Made by a program: the position numbers and the translations under genes. A stretch of DNA of 64,000 nt, taken from Incurvaria masculella (Eukaryota > Arthropoda > Insecta > Lepidoptera > Incurvariidae). Each line of letters starts with the position of its first letter. Position 1 is the stretch's first letter. The notes beneath the pieces are model-generated. The model had not been told where the DNA came from. It worked only from the letters and a program-made list of their open reading frames with translations, and made no database searches. The stretch covers positions 11,284,001-11,348,000 of the forward strand of contig OX335655.1 in the NCBI GenBank assembly GCA_946894095.1, written 5' to 3'. Below are positions 44,244-54,453 of this stretch, piece after piece.

Positions 44244-45488
44244 ATGTCACATAAAATTCCTTTCGGTTTACTACGAAAGGATGAACTCCAGTATGAAGTT
44301 TCAATTCGTGGTGCTACACCGACAACTACGGTTGCTGGTCTTAGACAACAGATATACGATCTCCTAAAGGTTTTTAACGATATCGATGAAACGGATCTCT
44401 CTTTTAAAGAGGAATTTCCTATAATTTCAAAAAAGTTGGCCGAGGCGGAAGCAGCATCGAGCGAGACGCTCGCACCTCGAACCAAAGCTCTGGTAGCACA
44501 CTTGGGGCACAGAGTTAACCGTCTAATTCCTTCAACGGAATCTGAAGCTGCTAAGACTTTGGAACTTCAATCAAAAATAAAAAATTTGTTTAAACTTTGC
44601 AGTGCGAGCAGTGCCGCTGAAGCGAGCGACCTGCGGGACAACGCGCCGACTCCGGACGTCAGCACAGACTGCCCGGCAACGGTCACGGTAGATTGCTCCC
44701 ACAAAACAAATGCAGATACGTTGAAATTAAAATATGATGGTACCTCGTGTGTGCGCACTTTTATAGAAAAGGTAGAAGATATCAGGAGTTCCAGAGGCCT
44801 ATCACAGGACAAAGTCTTTAGAATGGCAGTCGAAATATTTACCGGTCCTGCCTTATGCTGGTTCAAGGGTAACCAAAAACAATTTAAGTCATGGCAGGAC
44901 GTGGTACTTCTCTTGAAGGATGAATTTGGTGTAGTTGATTACAATTACAAATTATTAAAAGAGATTCGTTCTCGCACACAAGGAAAAGAGGAGTCCATTT
45001 CGATATATTTAGCGTGCATGAATTGTTTATTCGCACGCCTCGAGAAACCTCTGTCAGAAGAAGAGAAATTGGAGATCATTTTGCATAATGTTAGGCCCAC
45101 TTATTTAAACCAGTTAACACTGGTGGACATTACTAGTTTGTCTAAACTTAAGGAGTTGTGTAGGCACATAGAAGCGACCCACTCCAAATCCGAAATGTTT
45201 GTCGAACCTTCTGTCGCGGGACCGCATACCTTGGCTCCGGACCTTGCATACCAGCCACCGAAGACTAGTAAGCAACCAGAACTTAAGGTTAGAGTAGCAG
45301 CTGTAACTCAAAGTAAGTCCCACTGTTTTAGATGTGATACAGACACGCACTCTACCTTCAAGTGCAAGAAACCAGGTGAGATACTATGTTTTGGTTGCGG
45401 AAAGGTAGGCGTTAGATCGACGTCATGTCCCAAGTGCAGTAAAGGCTCAAAACAGCGTAAGCCTGACAATATGTCAAAAAACTTGTAA
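44244..45488 (+). CDS. gag: gypsy Gag (414 aa)
   Basis: The N-terminal helical part is followed by a retrotransposon Gag capsid region (LKYDGTSCVRTFIEKVEDI, WFKGNQKQFKSWQD, IYLACMNCLFARLEKPLSEE). Near the C-terminus one complete CCHC knuckle, CFRCDTDTHSTFKC, is followed by CFGCGKVGVRSTSC. In the second, valine stands where the zinc-binding His should be. The frame ends TAA at 45486-45488, directly after a slippery heptamer. Confidence 0.9.
   Translation: MSHKIPFGLLRKDELQYEVSIRGATPTTTVAGLRQQIYDLLKVFNDIDETDLSFKEEFPIISKKLAEAEAASSETLAPRTKALVAHLGHRVNRLIPSTESEAAKTLELQSKIKNLFKLCSASSAAEASDLRDNAPTPDVSTDCPATVTVDCSHKTNADTLKLKYDGTSCVRTFIEKVEDIRSSRGLSQDKVFRMAVEIFTGPALCWFKGNQKQFKSWQDVVLLLKDEFGVVDYNYKLLKEIRSRTQGKEESISIYLACMNCLFARLEKPLSEEEKLEIILHNVRPTYLNQLTLVDITSLSKLKELCRHIEATHSKSEMFVEPSVAGPHTLAPDLAYQPPKTSKQPELKVRVAAVTQSKSHCFRCDTDTHSTFKCKKPGEILCFGCGKVGVRSTSCPKCSKGSKQRKPDNMSKNL
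45476..45482 (+). promoter_or_regulatory. A AAA AAC slippery heptamer at the gag stop
   Basis: AAAAAAC is in the correct register (tcA AAA AAC) of the gag frame, one codon before the stop. The pol frame is -1 relative to gag and is open through this point. This is the canonical arrangement for -1 ribosomal frameshifting. No downstream structure was calculated. Confidence 0.8.
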
Positions 45489-45622
45489 ACGAGCCCAGAA
45501 GTCACTTTGATGCGGACGGCTGGCGCTCATGGTTAAAAACAATATCGATATTTTTTAAAACTTATCACTCAGCTTCAATTTTATTTGAAAATAATTCCGA
45601 TCATTCGAGACCTTATGTCACA

Positions 45623-48600
45623 GTGGAGGTAAATAACACACAAATGTGTGGCTTATTAGATTCAGGGTCATCTTCTTCTATTATAGGGAACAATGCCCAT
45701 GTTAAGTTATTAGACTTAGGCTTTCATTTGTGTTCGTCCGATAAGTTACAGGTTTTTACTGCCGATGGAACGACACAGAAAGTCATTGGATGTATGTACC
45801 TACCTATTAAATTTAATCACAAAATTCAACTTATTAATTTCATGATAATCCCTGGAATTAAAGACAAATTAATACTAGGTGTTAATTTTTGGAAGGCATT
45901 CGACCTTGCACCTGAATTACTTGCTAATGTTGTTAGTTTTCATTCTGGTGACGAATATTCGTCGACGGTCACAGAAGCGACATCTAGCGGGAAGCTGTCA
46001 CATTACCATGCCCTTAGCACAAAGGAAAGAACCTTAGCGGACAATATCATTGAACAATTTAATTCAATATCTGCCGAACGTGTTGGTTTAGGTCGAACCT
46101 CGCTGGTCGAACATAAGATCGATACTGAGGGCCCGCCCATCAGGCAATGTTATTACCGATTGAGTCCAGTTAAAACTAAGGCCTTGTATGATGAGCTTGA
46201 CAAAATGTTGGAATTAGACGTGGTTGAACCAAGCGAGAGTCCATGGAACTCGCCCGTATTGCTGATTCCAAAGAAGGACGGCAGATGGCGTTTTTGCTTA
46301 GATAGCCGTAAGCTTAACTCTGTAACTAAAAAAGATGCTTACGCGCTCCCAAACATTACACATATCCTAGATAGTCTTAGGGACGCTAAATACTTATCCA
46401 GTATTGATCTTAGTTCTGCGTTTTGGCAAATACCGATAGCTAAAGAGGACCGTGAAAAGACTGCGTTTTCAGTGGCCAATAGGGGCTTATTCCAATTTAA
46501 AGTTGTTGCCTTCGGACTCACAGGTGCGCCAGCGCGACAACAAAGACTAATGGACAGATTATTTGGTCCGGAATTTAATAATAAAGTGTTTTGCTACCTT
46601 GACGATATTATTATTGTGTCAGGAAATTTTAAGGAGCATTTGCAGCTTCTCTTAAAAGTCAAGGATACCTTACATAAAGCAAACCTAACTATTAACAGGG
46701 AAAAATCACAATTCTTCAGAAAGGAACTTAAATACCTTGGGTTTTTGGTTGACGAGTATGGCCTACGCCCAGACCCAGAGAAGGTGCGAGCCATCATCGA
46801 CTATCCAGCTCCCACCTCAAGAAAGGAAGTAAAAATATTTTTAGGTACAGTCGGTTATCACCGACGATTTATTCCAAACTTTTCGACCATTGCTGGTCCA
46901 TTAAATAAATTAACCTCCACCAAGAAAGGTTCTCCTACATTTCACTGGTCGGAAGCTGCTGAGTCAGCTTTTCAACAACTTAAAGTCGCTCTCTCGAGTG
47001 CGCCTGTTTTGTCTTGTCCGTCCTATGACATGCCATTCAGTATTCATTGCGACAGTTCTGGGTATGGATTAGGCGGAATGTTGTGTCAGACCATTAAAGG
47101 CCAAGAGCACCCAGTGGCGTACATGAGCCGCTCCCTCAGCAAGCAGGAACAGAATTACTCCGCTACTGAGAGAGAGGCACTTAGTGTGATCTCAGCACTC
47201 GAACACTGGAGGTGCTACATCGAAAATGGACACAAGACAACAGTTTACACAGACCATTCCAGTTTAAAGTGGTTCCTCAACCTGGACAGCCCAACTGGCA
47301 GACTAGCCAGGTGGGGCGTCAGGCTATCATCTTTCAATATTGAAATTATTCACCGTAAGGGTACCCTTAATGTAGTTCCAGATGGCCTGTCGCGTTCTGT
47401 CCCGGTCGCGGCCATTTCAGCCGGTGGCACAGACGCTTGGTACAACAACTTAATTATTAAAGTCCAGCGGTCACCCCATAGCTTCCCAAACTATACTATA
47501 AAAGATGGCAAACTCTATCGATACTGCGCGGGAAAGTTTGGGCTGACCGAAGAGTTCGACTGGAAACTTGTTGTTTCGGCGGACGAGCGCACGGACATTA
47601 TTAACGAAAACCACTCAGTACCTACTGCTGGTCATTTGGGAATTTTTAAAACCCATAAGCGTTTGTCACTAAGGTACCATTGGCCTGGAATGTACCGTGA
47701 CGTCGTTAATTTTATTGGCAAATGTGATACCTGTCAGGCACACAAACACTCTAAGCGGGCCCCACTAGGTCTTATGGGAGACCCGAAAGTTTGTACGCGT
47801 CCCTGGCAAGCAATCAGCATCGATCTTATTGGCCCATTACCAATGACGAGACGTCGTCATCAACACATACTTGTAGTTACGTGTTGTTTCAGTAAATATT
47901 GTGAAATATTTCCCTTACGTAAAGCTGTAGCTTCAAAAATAGTTGAACATTTGGAAAATGAAGTGTTTTTAGTACACGGTATTCCGCGTACCATAATTTT
48001 GGACAATGGTTCGCAATTCATCAGCAAACAAATGGATAACTTTCTGAAAGCTTATAAGGTGCCACAAATTCACTTTACGGCTCGTTACCATCCGCAAGTG
48101 AACACAGTGGAACGGTACAACGGTACTATTGTTGCAGCCATTTCCACCTTTGTAGGTGACGATCACCGCTCATGGGACGAAAACCTTACCAAGATTAATT
48201 TCGCAATTAATAATTCCGTAAATGAAACCACAGGGTTCACTCCAGCCTTCCTTGTTTATGGTAGGGAATTGGTCATAGACGGTTCCATTTATGGTAACTC
48301 ACAGACGGACGAGACGGACATAGTCTGTTCGCCTCGCGATATATATGCGGAAAATCTTGGTACTCTCTCGGTTATTTTCGACCAGGTGCAAAAGGCATTG
48401 CATACTGCGCACGATAGGAGCAAGCAGCGCTATGACTTAAGACGCACAGTAGCTGAATTCAACGTAGGTGATGTAGTTTGGAGAAAACTGTATAAACAGA
48501 GTGACGCAGGTGCGTACTTCACTACAAAACTGGCTCCTAAGTACGAGAAGTGCAAAGTACTTCAGAAAATTACGCCTCTCATTTACGTTCTTGCGGACAT

Positions 48601-48676
48601 GAATAATAAACCTATTGCCGGTAGATGGCACATAAAAGATTTAAAGCCTCCTGCTATCGGCAGTAGAAGGATTTAA
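45623..48676 (+). CDS. pol: gypsy Pol: protease, RT, RNase H, integrase (1017 aa as an isolated frame)
   Basis: The given start is the first usable codon (GTG). The frame is open upstream into the end of gag, so Pol is made by frameshifting. The protease has LLDSGSSSSIIG (Asp13). RT has SPVLLIPKKDGRWRFCLD, IDLSSAFWQIPI and catalytic YLDD (residues 325-328). RNase H has IHCDSSGYGLGG, TEREALSVISALEHWR and YTDHSSLKWF. The integrase has an HHCC finger (GHLGIFKTHKR...CDTCQAHK) and D734, D794 and E830; the 35-residue spacing is canonical. The tail resembles a GPY/F-type module and no chromodomain is evident. The frame is intact with all catalytic residues. Confidence 0.92.
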   Translation: MEVNNTQMCGLLDSGSSSSIIGNNAHVKLLDLGFHLCSSDKLQVFTADGTTQKVIGCMYLPIKFNHKIQLINFMIIPGIKDKLILGVNFWKAFDLAPELLANVVSFHSGDEYSSTVTEATSSGKLSHYHALSTKERTLADNIIEQFNSISAERVGLGRTSLVEHKIDTEGPPIRQCYYRLSPVKTKALYDELDKMLELDVVEPSESPWNSPVLLIPKKDGRWRFCLDSRKLNSVTKKDAYALPNITHILDSLRDAKYLSSIDLSSAFWQIPIAKEDREKTAFSVANRGLFQFKVVAFGLTGAPARQQRLMDRLFGPEFNNKVFCYLDDIIIVSGNFKEHLQLLLKVKDTLHKANLTINREKSQFFRKELKYLGFLVDEYGLRPDPEKVRAIIDYPAPTSRKEVKIFLGTVGYHRRFIPNFSTIAGPLNKLTSTKKGSPTFHWSEAAESAFQQLKVALSSAPVLSCPSYDMPFSIHCDSSGYGLGGMLCQTIKGQEHPVAYMSRSLSKQEQNYSATEREALSVISALEHWRCYIENGHKTTVYTDHSSLKWFLNLDSPTGRLARWGVRLSSFNIEIIHRKGTLNVVPDGLSRSVPVAAISAGGTDAWYNNLIIKVQRSPHSFPNYTIKDGKLYRYCAGKFGLTEEFDWKLVVSADERTDIINENHSVPTAGHLGIFKTHKRLSLRYHWPGMYRDVVNFIGKCDTCQAHKHSKRAPLGLMGDPKVCTRPWQAISIDLIGPLPMTRRRHQHILVVTCCFSKYCEIFPLRKAVASKIVEHLENEVFLVHGIPRTIILDNGSQFISKQMDNFLKAYKVPQIHFTARYHPQVNTVERYNGTIVAAISTFVGDDHRSWDENLTKINFAINNSVNETTGFTPAFLVYGRELVIDGSIYGNSQTDETDIVCSPRDIYAENLGTLSVIFDQVQKALHTAHDRSKQRYDLRRTVAEFNVGDVVWRKLYKQSDAGAYFTTKLAPKYEKCKVLQKITPLIYVLADMNNKPIAGRWHIKDLKPPAIGSRRI

Positions 48677-49342
48677 ATAATAAGTAAAAAATATATATAT
48701 AAATATATACATATATTTTGTTTCAATATTAATTTTAACTTCATTTTTATTATATTAAATACATTACATAAACAACAATGCAAGAAGATATCTTAGCAGA
48801 TTTGTTTAGGTATATTTATTTTAGTACTAGCGTAGTGGTTAGGTGTCTGTCGTATAGTCTACAGGTAGGCGGTTAGTGTAGTACCTACCTTAAAATATAG
48901 AAGCCTTAACTACCATTACCACATGGCTGGAGGCTATTGTCCTCTCAGTCCAGGTGGCTTATAACACTCTGTCGCTGTCCCTAGCTTCGACGTTTTCTTT
49001 GGGGGGGGATCGCAGCGGCAGGCTGAATTTTGCAGGCTAGACATTCATCGACCCACACAATACACATAGGCAAAAATCGCTTAGGTAGTTGTACGTCTTA
49101 ACCGAATACGTGGTTAAGCCAGACAGAGCGAAATGAAACTTCTTCAGCGACTATAGCCAAAGAGGGCACGATCAAAAGATGAAGGATAGATGAGAAGAAC
49201 GAAAGCGGAAGAATGAAAGAGTAAAAGGCTACCTTGAACTGCAAATACCACTCATTTCTGCATTGCATTTGTTTGTCGGAGTAATTGTCCCGATGAATTT
49301 TTTCCTTGAGAGAAAATTCATCTTTTCTTAGGAAGGAGGTAT
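48677..49342 (+). other. gypsy 3' non-coding region with polypurine tract
   Basis: About 670 bp separate pol from the 3' LTR with no env-like frame. It ends in GGAAGGAGGTAT (49331-49342), the purine tract expected to prime plus-strand synthesis. Confidence 0.7.
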
Positions 49343-50363
49343 TGTTACATAGCAGATCTAAAGATCTGCTGTAACAATATTTCTTTCCCATTTACGAGAT
49401 ATGCTAACAATAAAGTACGCGCAAGCGAAGTACGGTCACCTAGAGTGTGCCTCGCTTGTCGCATCGGGTTTATTCATATCTCAATAGCTTAGATAAAAGA
49501 ATAAAGCATAAAGACACTTTAACAATTTAATTTTTAATTTTTGATTATTAATGCCGTTAACAAAACATCTTAAAGTTGTCTTTGTCAAAAGAATAATATA
49601 TTAGAACGTGTGTCGATTGCGGGAAGCTAGCCGCAAGCGACAAAACGTCAGAGGATTGAGGGTTTTTTTCTTTTGCTTCAGCGGCGGCGACGAGAGCTTC
49701 CTCACATAATAATTTTGTTATCATTAATTGTCATTCGACGATTGTATTTCACTCGAAGCCTCGTAGCTTCGAGCGTACATCCTCCACAGCTGTGGGTAAG
49801 GACTTCATTAATCACCTAACCTAACCTCGCCGATCATAGGGCCGCTTCACGGCGTTGAACCCCGGCTCACATAAATCTTGATCGCAGAGTCTGGTACGGG
49901 GCAGCGCATCGCGACGACGTTGCGAGCGGCCGTTCGTAGGAGTGGCCTGTAGCCACCCACGCCCAGCCGTCTCGTCCGGCATCGGGAACGAGATCCGTCT
50001 CGACGCCTCGCCCGACGCCTCGTTGCGACGGTAGCGCACACCACATCGCACGGCGCTTCAGCTGGCCTTCCATCCAGAGGTCCACACGGAGACACCAAAC
50101 GGACCCCAGCTAAGTGTCGTGCAAATTTAAAGTGACGGTGACCTACCTACCCTCAACAGACAGTTAAATTAAAGGCGCCCAACCCATCGATTTTCTAAAG
50201 GACCCTAAGTGTTTTCGTGACTTTATATTGTGTGTCCAGAGGTCTCGGGTGATACTGCCTTAGAACCAGAGCTAGCCGTGTCAAAGTAAGGACACTTGTA
50301 ATAAACCATTTTTCTCAATCAAATGAAATTTTATTTCCTTCCTGGGAAAAAGCAGGTGTAACA
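49343..50363 (+). repeat. gypsy 3' LTR
   Basis: 1021 bp, apparently identical to the 5' copy, followed by the ACAG target duplicate. Confidence 0.92.
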
Positions 50364-50870
50364 ACAGGTACGTAATTTGCAACCGCGTGCCATTACATAA
50401 TCTGGATGCATCAAGATTACGCATCATCTAAACTGGAACATTGACTTTTAACCAGAGATACTCCATGACGTCACCTAATGCGTGGGACATATTTTTTTCG
50501 TTAATCTGCAAGACAGTTTCATTCGTCGGTGCTAAAATTTCCCTCTCCATATTGGTTTGTAGATCAGGGTATACGTGATTTTGTAGATCATCTGTGTCTG
50601 TACAAGATTGCAGAATTCGCGGTCCGTCATTGTTCCTTGCCATACGATCTACACCAATGTTCAGTAGAGCTGCCGCATATTATGAAGTTGTAATCGCATA
50701 TTTGTAGTCAGAATTGCCTTAAGACATGCATTTATTTCATCTTATCACCAGCACCACATCAGTTATCACCGGCACAAGCTGTCTAAAATCGCCAGCTAAT
50801 AGTACCACCATCCCTCCTATTATAATCCACCTCATCTCCTGGGTAGTGCCAAACGAACAACAACTACGTG
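50364..50870 (-). pseudogene. Helitron helicase remnant, central piece
   Basis: On the minus strand, GGMVVLLAGDFRQLVPVI (about 50815-50760) is the Pif1/Helitron helicase Walker-B-region motif. Next come REILAPTNETVLQINEKNM (about 50550) and, next to the LTR, MMRNLDASRLCNGTRLQITYL. These are successive conserved blocks of Helitron helicases. Stops and frame changes between them show decay. The following block continues on the far side of the gypsy element at 42674. Confidence 0.8.
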
Positions 50871-50939
50871 GTAGACAGGTCCTCCACCATGTCGTCCGGG
50901 TGAGTACCACAGGGTGTCGGTGCAATCACTCCTGATGCA

Positions 50940-53900
50940 GTTCGCTGCACTTGGAGGTCAGCTGCCACTTAGCCGGTCTGGTGGACTTGCGTAGAGGATC
51001 GACAGCTTGGAGTCGTGGGTGCTGTACACACTCTCCCTTTGAAGCCAATGTGCTGTCCGGGAGTCGCGGAGATCAGGGAGACCCAGAGAAATAGGGTATC
51101 GCAGCCTGCCCGCCGAGACTAGCATAGCACTAGTCACGTTAGTAGGGGGCCCGAACCTCACATCAACCACTGTGAGGAGGCTGCCCCGGGCCAACCGGCG
51201 AATAGTCTGTAGATGGACTCAGCGGTCCGTGTGGTACACGGTGGGGATACCGCTGTTTTTCCTGACGCAGAGGTCTGGGGGCCCTTCCGTGCTCCGCGGC
51301 TGCCGTACAGCCGTGCTAACTAGTGTGTGTGACGGCATAACCGCCTTTCCGAATTGTTCTTTCCTCTATGCCTCTTGAAAAAAAAAAAAACACTTTTAAA
51401 AACCCATGGCACAACAATCAAAAAGAAAACGTTCCACTGCGGTTTTTAATAAACCCCCCAAAACTTCCTCCCCTTTTCGTGTTGACCTCGCTAACATTCG
51501 AGGTTTGCGCTCAAATTGTATTGCCGTCTCACATCATTTAGAGTCGGCAAAACCCCACCTCCTATTTTTGACGGAGACTCAAATCTGCCAACCTGCAAAC
51601 TCATCCGATCTCAATGTCCCTGGGTATTCTCTTTACGATCGCTTTATGCCCAAGAGTGGTGTCTGCTTGTATGGTCGATCTGATGTCTCCGTCAAAATAC
51701 TTTGCCATGTTGAAGACTCCCGATTCCCCGTGATATGGGTCCGTGTGAATCTTACCCACGTGGTGAGAATTTATGCTGGCCTGTATCGCTCTCCCAACCT
51801 CGGTGTCAACGAAACCTCTGCACTCTTCGAGTACCTCAGCAGAGCGACGGACAAACTGCTCGAAGAGCTTCCTACGGCCGAAATCGTGATGGTTGGCGAC
51901 TTCAACGCCAAACATAAGGAGTGGCTTGGCTCCACCGTCACCGATCACCCTGGTAGGGAAGCTTACAACTTGGCCATAGCTCATGGATTGTCGCAGTTGG
52001 TTTCGGGGTATACCCGCATTCCCGATAATCCTGCCCATAAGCCTAGCTTGCTGGACCTTGTGCTGACCTCTGAACCGGCAGGATATAAGGTAAATGTGAA
52101 AGCGCCACTTGGAGGCTCTGATCACTACCTGGTATCCTGTACAGTGCCATCGGTGTCTCTCGCGACTGGACATGAGCCCAGTACACGCAAGGTATGGCAC
52201 TACAAGTCAGCACGATGGGAAGAATTCCGTTCTTTCCTTGGAACCTTCCCTTGGCAGGAGGTTTGCTTTGCCACTTCGGACCCATCAAGGTGCGCCGAGT
52301 CTATTGCGGAGCTGTTACAACAGGGTATGGATTACTTTATTCCATCCTCTGGTGTACCAGTGGGTGGCAATAACAAGCCCTGGTTCAATCGCCAATGTCG
52401 TCTCGCGGTTGAGGCTAAAAATCAGGCCTATAGACAATGGCTGCTGGACCGAACCGTTGTGGCAAGGCGTGCCCTCAATACCTCCTCCAAGTCTTGCAAG
52501 CGAACGCTGACTATGACCAAGTTCAAGCACGATCATAAAATTGGCGAGAGACTAGTGCGCTGCCCGTCAGGCAGCCGTGCATTCTGGTCTCTTGCCAATT
52601 CGATCCGTCGTAACTTCTGTCGCTCTGCTACACCTCCCCTAGAACGGTCTGATGGATCACTCGCTATCCTCGCGAAGGAAAAGGCGAACATTTTTGCTCG
52701 TCTTTTCGCGTCTAACTCAACGTTGGATGACCAGGGTGCAGCCCCTTCCTCGATATCACACTGTGGGTTTTCGATGAAGGAGCCGAGGATGCACCCTAGA
52801 CTGGTATTCAAATGTTTGAGGACGTTAGAAACTTCGAAGAGTAGTGGTCCTGACGGCATCCCAGGCATTGTGCTCAAGAAGCGTGCCCCTGAGCTGACAC
52901 CGATAATCACCCGTCTCTTCCGTCTCTCCTTTACCCGTGGTATCGTTCCCTCTTGCTGGAAGAGAGCCTCGGTCCAACCGGTACCAAAAAAGGGCGATCC
53001 AGCGAGCCCCTCCAACTATCGACCCATCGCGATAACTTCTCTTCTGTGCAAAGTTATGGAGCGCCTCATCAACTCTCAGCTCCTAGCGTACTTAGAAGCG
53101 AATAAACTCCTGGATGACAAGCAGTACGGTTTCCGAAAAGCGCGGTCAACCGGAGATCTTCTAACGTACGTTACGCATATATGGGCCGAAAGACTGGACA
53201 ACTTTGGGGAGTCGCTGGCAGTGGCATTGGACATCTCCAAAGCCTTTGACCGTGTTTGGCACCGGGGCCTACTAGGCAAGCTCCCGTCCTTCGGCATTCC
53301 TCCCAAGCTTTGCTCATGGCTCGCCAGCTTTTTGTCGGGCCGCTCCTTGTACGTTGCCATCGATGGTGCGAATTCGGACGATTTCCCGATTGGGGCTGGT
53401 GTACCACAGGGCTCAGTGCTGTCACCAACGTTATTTTTGATCTTCATTAACGATTTACTGTCTCTCGGCATGATACACAGTTACGCTGATGACAGCACGG
53501 AGCATGAGGGGTATGTCAGGGATTGGAGGAGCAGAGATGCACAGCCCATCGAGGCGCAACGTTCTGTGGTAAATAAGGTGGACACTGTTCTCGAGAAAGT
53601 AGCCAACTGGGGCCAGGAGAACCTTGTCGCCTTCAACGTTCGCAAGACCCAATGCTGTGTTTTCTCTGCCAAGGTACAACCCTTTCCTCTCCTCGCAAGT
53701 TTCCAAGGCAAAGTCGTACCTGTCTCGGATCACCTGGACCTACTGGGCTGCAACATCTCCAAAGACGTAGGTTTTCGGCGTTTCATTGAAGCCAAGGCCA
53801 AAATTGCATCGCAGAAACTGGGGATCCTATACCGTTGCAGAAGGTTCTTTTCACCGGTACAACTACTTCTTCTTTATAAATCACAGATAAGGCCGGTGAT

Positions 53901-54453
53901 AGAATACTGTAGCCATATATGGGAAGGCAGTCCCCAGTACCTGCTGGCGTCCTTGGACTCAATTCAGCGCCGAGCGGTCCGTCTAGTTGGGGACCCACAA
54001 ATCACCGCTGGCTTGGAGTCACTGAGCCACAGAAGGTTTGTGGGGTCGCTCAGTCTGTTCTACAGGTACTACCATGGGCGTTGCTCTGTGGAACTTGCAT
54101 CCCTCATTCCTACCCATCCTACCTATATCCGGAGCACCCGCCGCAGAGAATCAGAGCACCCCTTTGTGGTTGACATTAGGCTCTTGAGAACGAACCGTTT
54201 CTCAAACTCATTTCTCTGCCGCACCGCCAGGATATGGAACTGTCTACCGGCGGATGCCTTTCCTCATACCTATAACCTGGGAGTTTTAAAACTAATTTGA
54301 ATAAGCTTGATAGCCCAGCCATAGTCCGCAAATTCGCTGGCATGGCGCCTCGCTGAGCGTGGTTTCGCGAGGCGAGGTGTTTTTGGCTTTCCTGAGCACC
54401 TTTGGTCCTCAGCACAGCCACCCATACCGGTTTTTCATAAAAAAAAAAAAAAA
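50940..54453 (+). mobile_element. nearly complete non-LTR retrotransposon (LINE), jockey/CR1 group
   Basis: It has a GC-richer 5' untranslated part (about 50940-51405; the exact 5' edge is not determined), one long endonuclease-RT frame, a 3' UTR and a 15-base poly(A) (54439-54453). I could not find a target duplication, so 5' truncation is possible. Truncated relatives of its 3' end lie at 11606-11870 and 62004-62265. Confidence 0.82.
51406..54300 (+). CDS. LINE endonuclease-reverse transcriptase (964 aa)
   Basis: Residues 25-245 are an apurinic-type endonuclease with all landmarks: N30 (ANIRGLRSN), E57 (TETQ), AGLYRSP, GDFNA (164-168), LDLVLTS and GSDHYLV (238-243). The RT follows, with NYRPIAITSLLCKVMERLI, QYGFRKARST, LDISKAFDRVWH, GVPQGSVLSPTLFLIFINDL and catalytic YADD (693-696). 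The C-terminus carries the family's IRPVIEYCSHIWEG and RTARIWNCLP blocks. The frame is unbroken. No separate Gag-like first frame was recognised upstream. Clade assignment within the jockey/CR1 group is uncertain. Confidence 0.88.
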   Translation: MAQQSKRKRSTAVFNKPPKTSSPFRVDLANIRGLRSNCIAVSHHLESAKPHLLFLTETQICQPANSSDLNVPGYSLYDRFMPKSGVCLYGRSDVSVKILCHVEDSRFPVIWVRVNLTHVVRIYAGLYRSPNLGVNETSALFEYLSRATDKLLEELPTAEIVMVGDFNAKHKEWLGSTVTDHPGREAYNLAIAHGLSQLVSGYTRIPDNPAHKPSLLDLVLTSEPAGYKVNVKAPLGGSDHYLVSCTVPSVSLATGHEPSTRKVWHYKSARWEEFRSFLGTFPWQEVCFATSDPSRCAESIAELLQQGMDYFIPSSGVPVGGNNKPWFNRQCRLAVEAKNQAYRQWLLDRTVVARRALNTSSKSCKRTLTMTKFKHDHKIGERLVRCPSGSRAFWSLANSIRRNFCRSATPPLERSDGSLAILAKEKANIFARLFASNSTLDDQGAAPSSISHCGFSMKEPRMHPRLVFKCLRTLETSKSSGPDGIPGIVLKKRAPELTPIITRLFRLSFTRGIVPSCWKRASVQPVPKKGDPASPSNYRPIAITSLLCKVMERLINSQLLAYLEANKLLDDKQYGFRKARSTGDLLTYVTHIWAERLDNFGESLAVALDISKAFDRVWHRGLLGKLPSFGIPPKLCSWLASFLSGRSLYVAIDGANSDDFPIGAGVPQGSVLSPTLFLIFINDLLSLGMIHSYADDSTEHEGYVRDWRSRDAQPIEAQRSVVNKVDTVLEKVANWGQENLVAFNVRKTQCCVFSAKVQPFPLLASFQGKVVPVSDHLDLLGCNISKDVGFRRFIEAKAKIASQKLGILYRCRRFFSPVQLLLLYKSQIRPVIEYCSHIWEGSPQYLLASLDSIQRRAVRLVGDPQITAGLESLSHRRFVGSLSLFYRYYHGRCSVELASLIPTHPTYIRSTRRRESEHPFVVDIRLLRTNRFSNSFLCRTARIWNCLPADAFPHTYNLGVLKLI

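Larger units (their letters stand above)
42675..50363 (+). mobile_element. complete Ty3/gypsy LTR retrotransposon, Osvaldo-like
   Basis: 1021-bp LTRs (42675-43695 and 49343-50363) begin TGTTAC and end GTAACA. The 4-bp target ACAG is duplicated (42671-42674, 50364-50367). It has a tRNA-Lys primer site, gag, pol in the -1 frame with protease-RT-RNase H-integrase order, no env, and a purine tract before the 3' LTR. Long LTRs, a tRNA-Lys primer and a 4-bp duplication fit the Osvaldo group, but that placement is inference. The LTRs appear identical, so the insertion is recent. Confidence 0.92.

Noticed and set aside
49098..49391. 97-codon antisense frame in the gypsy 3' region
   Set aside because: It runs into the LTR, has no recognisable domain and no start context. 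It is most likely a chance frame.
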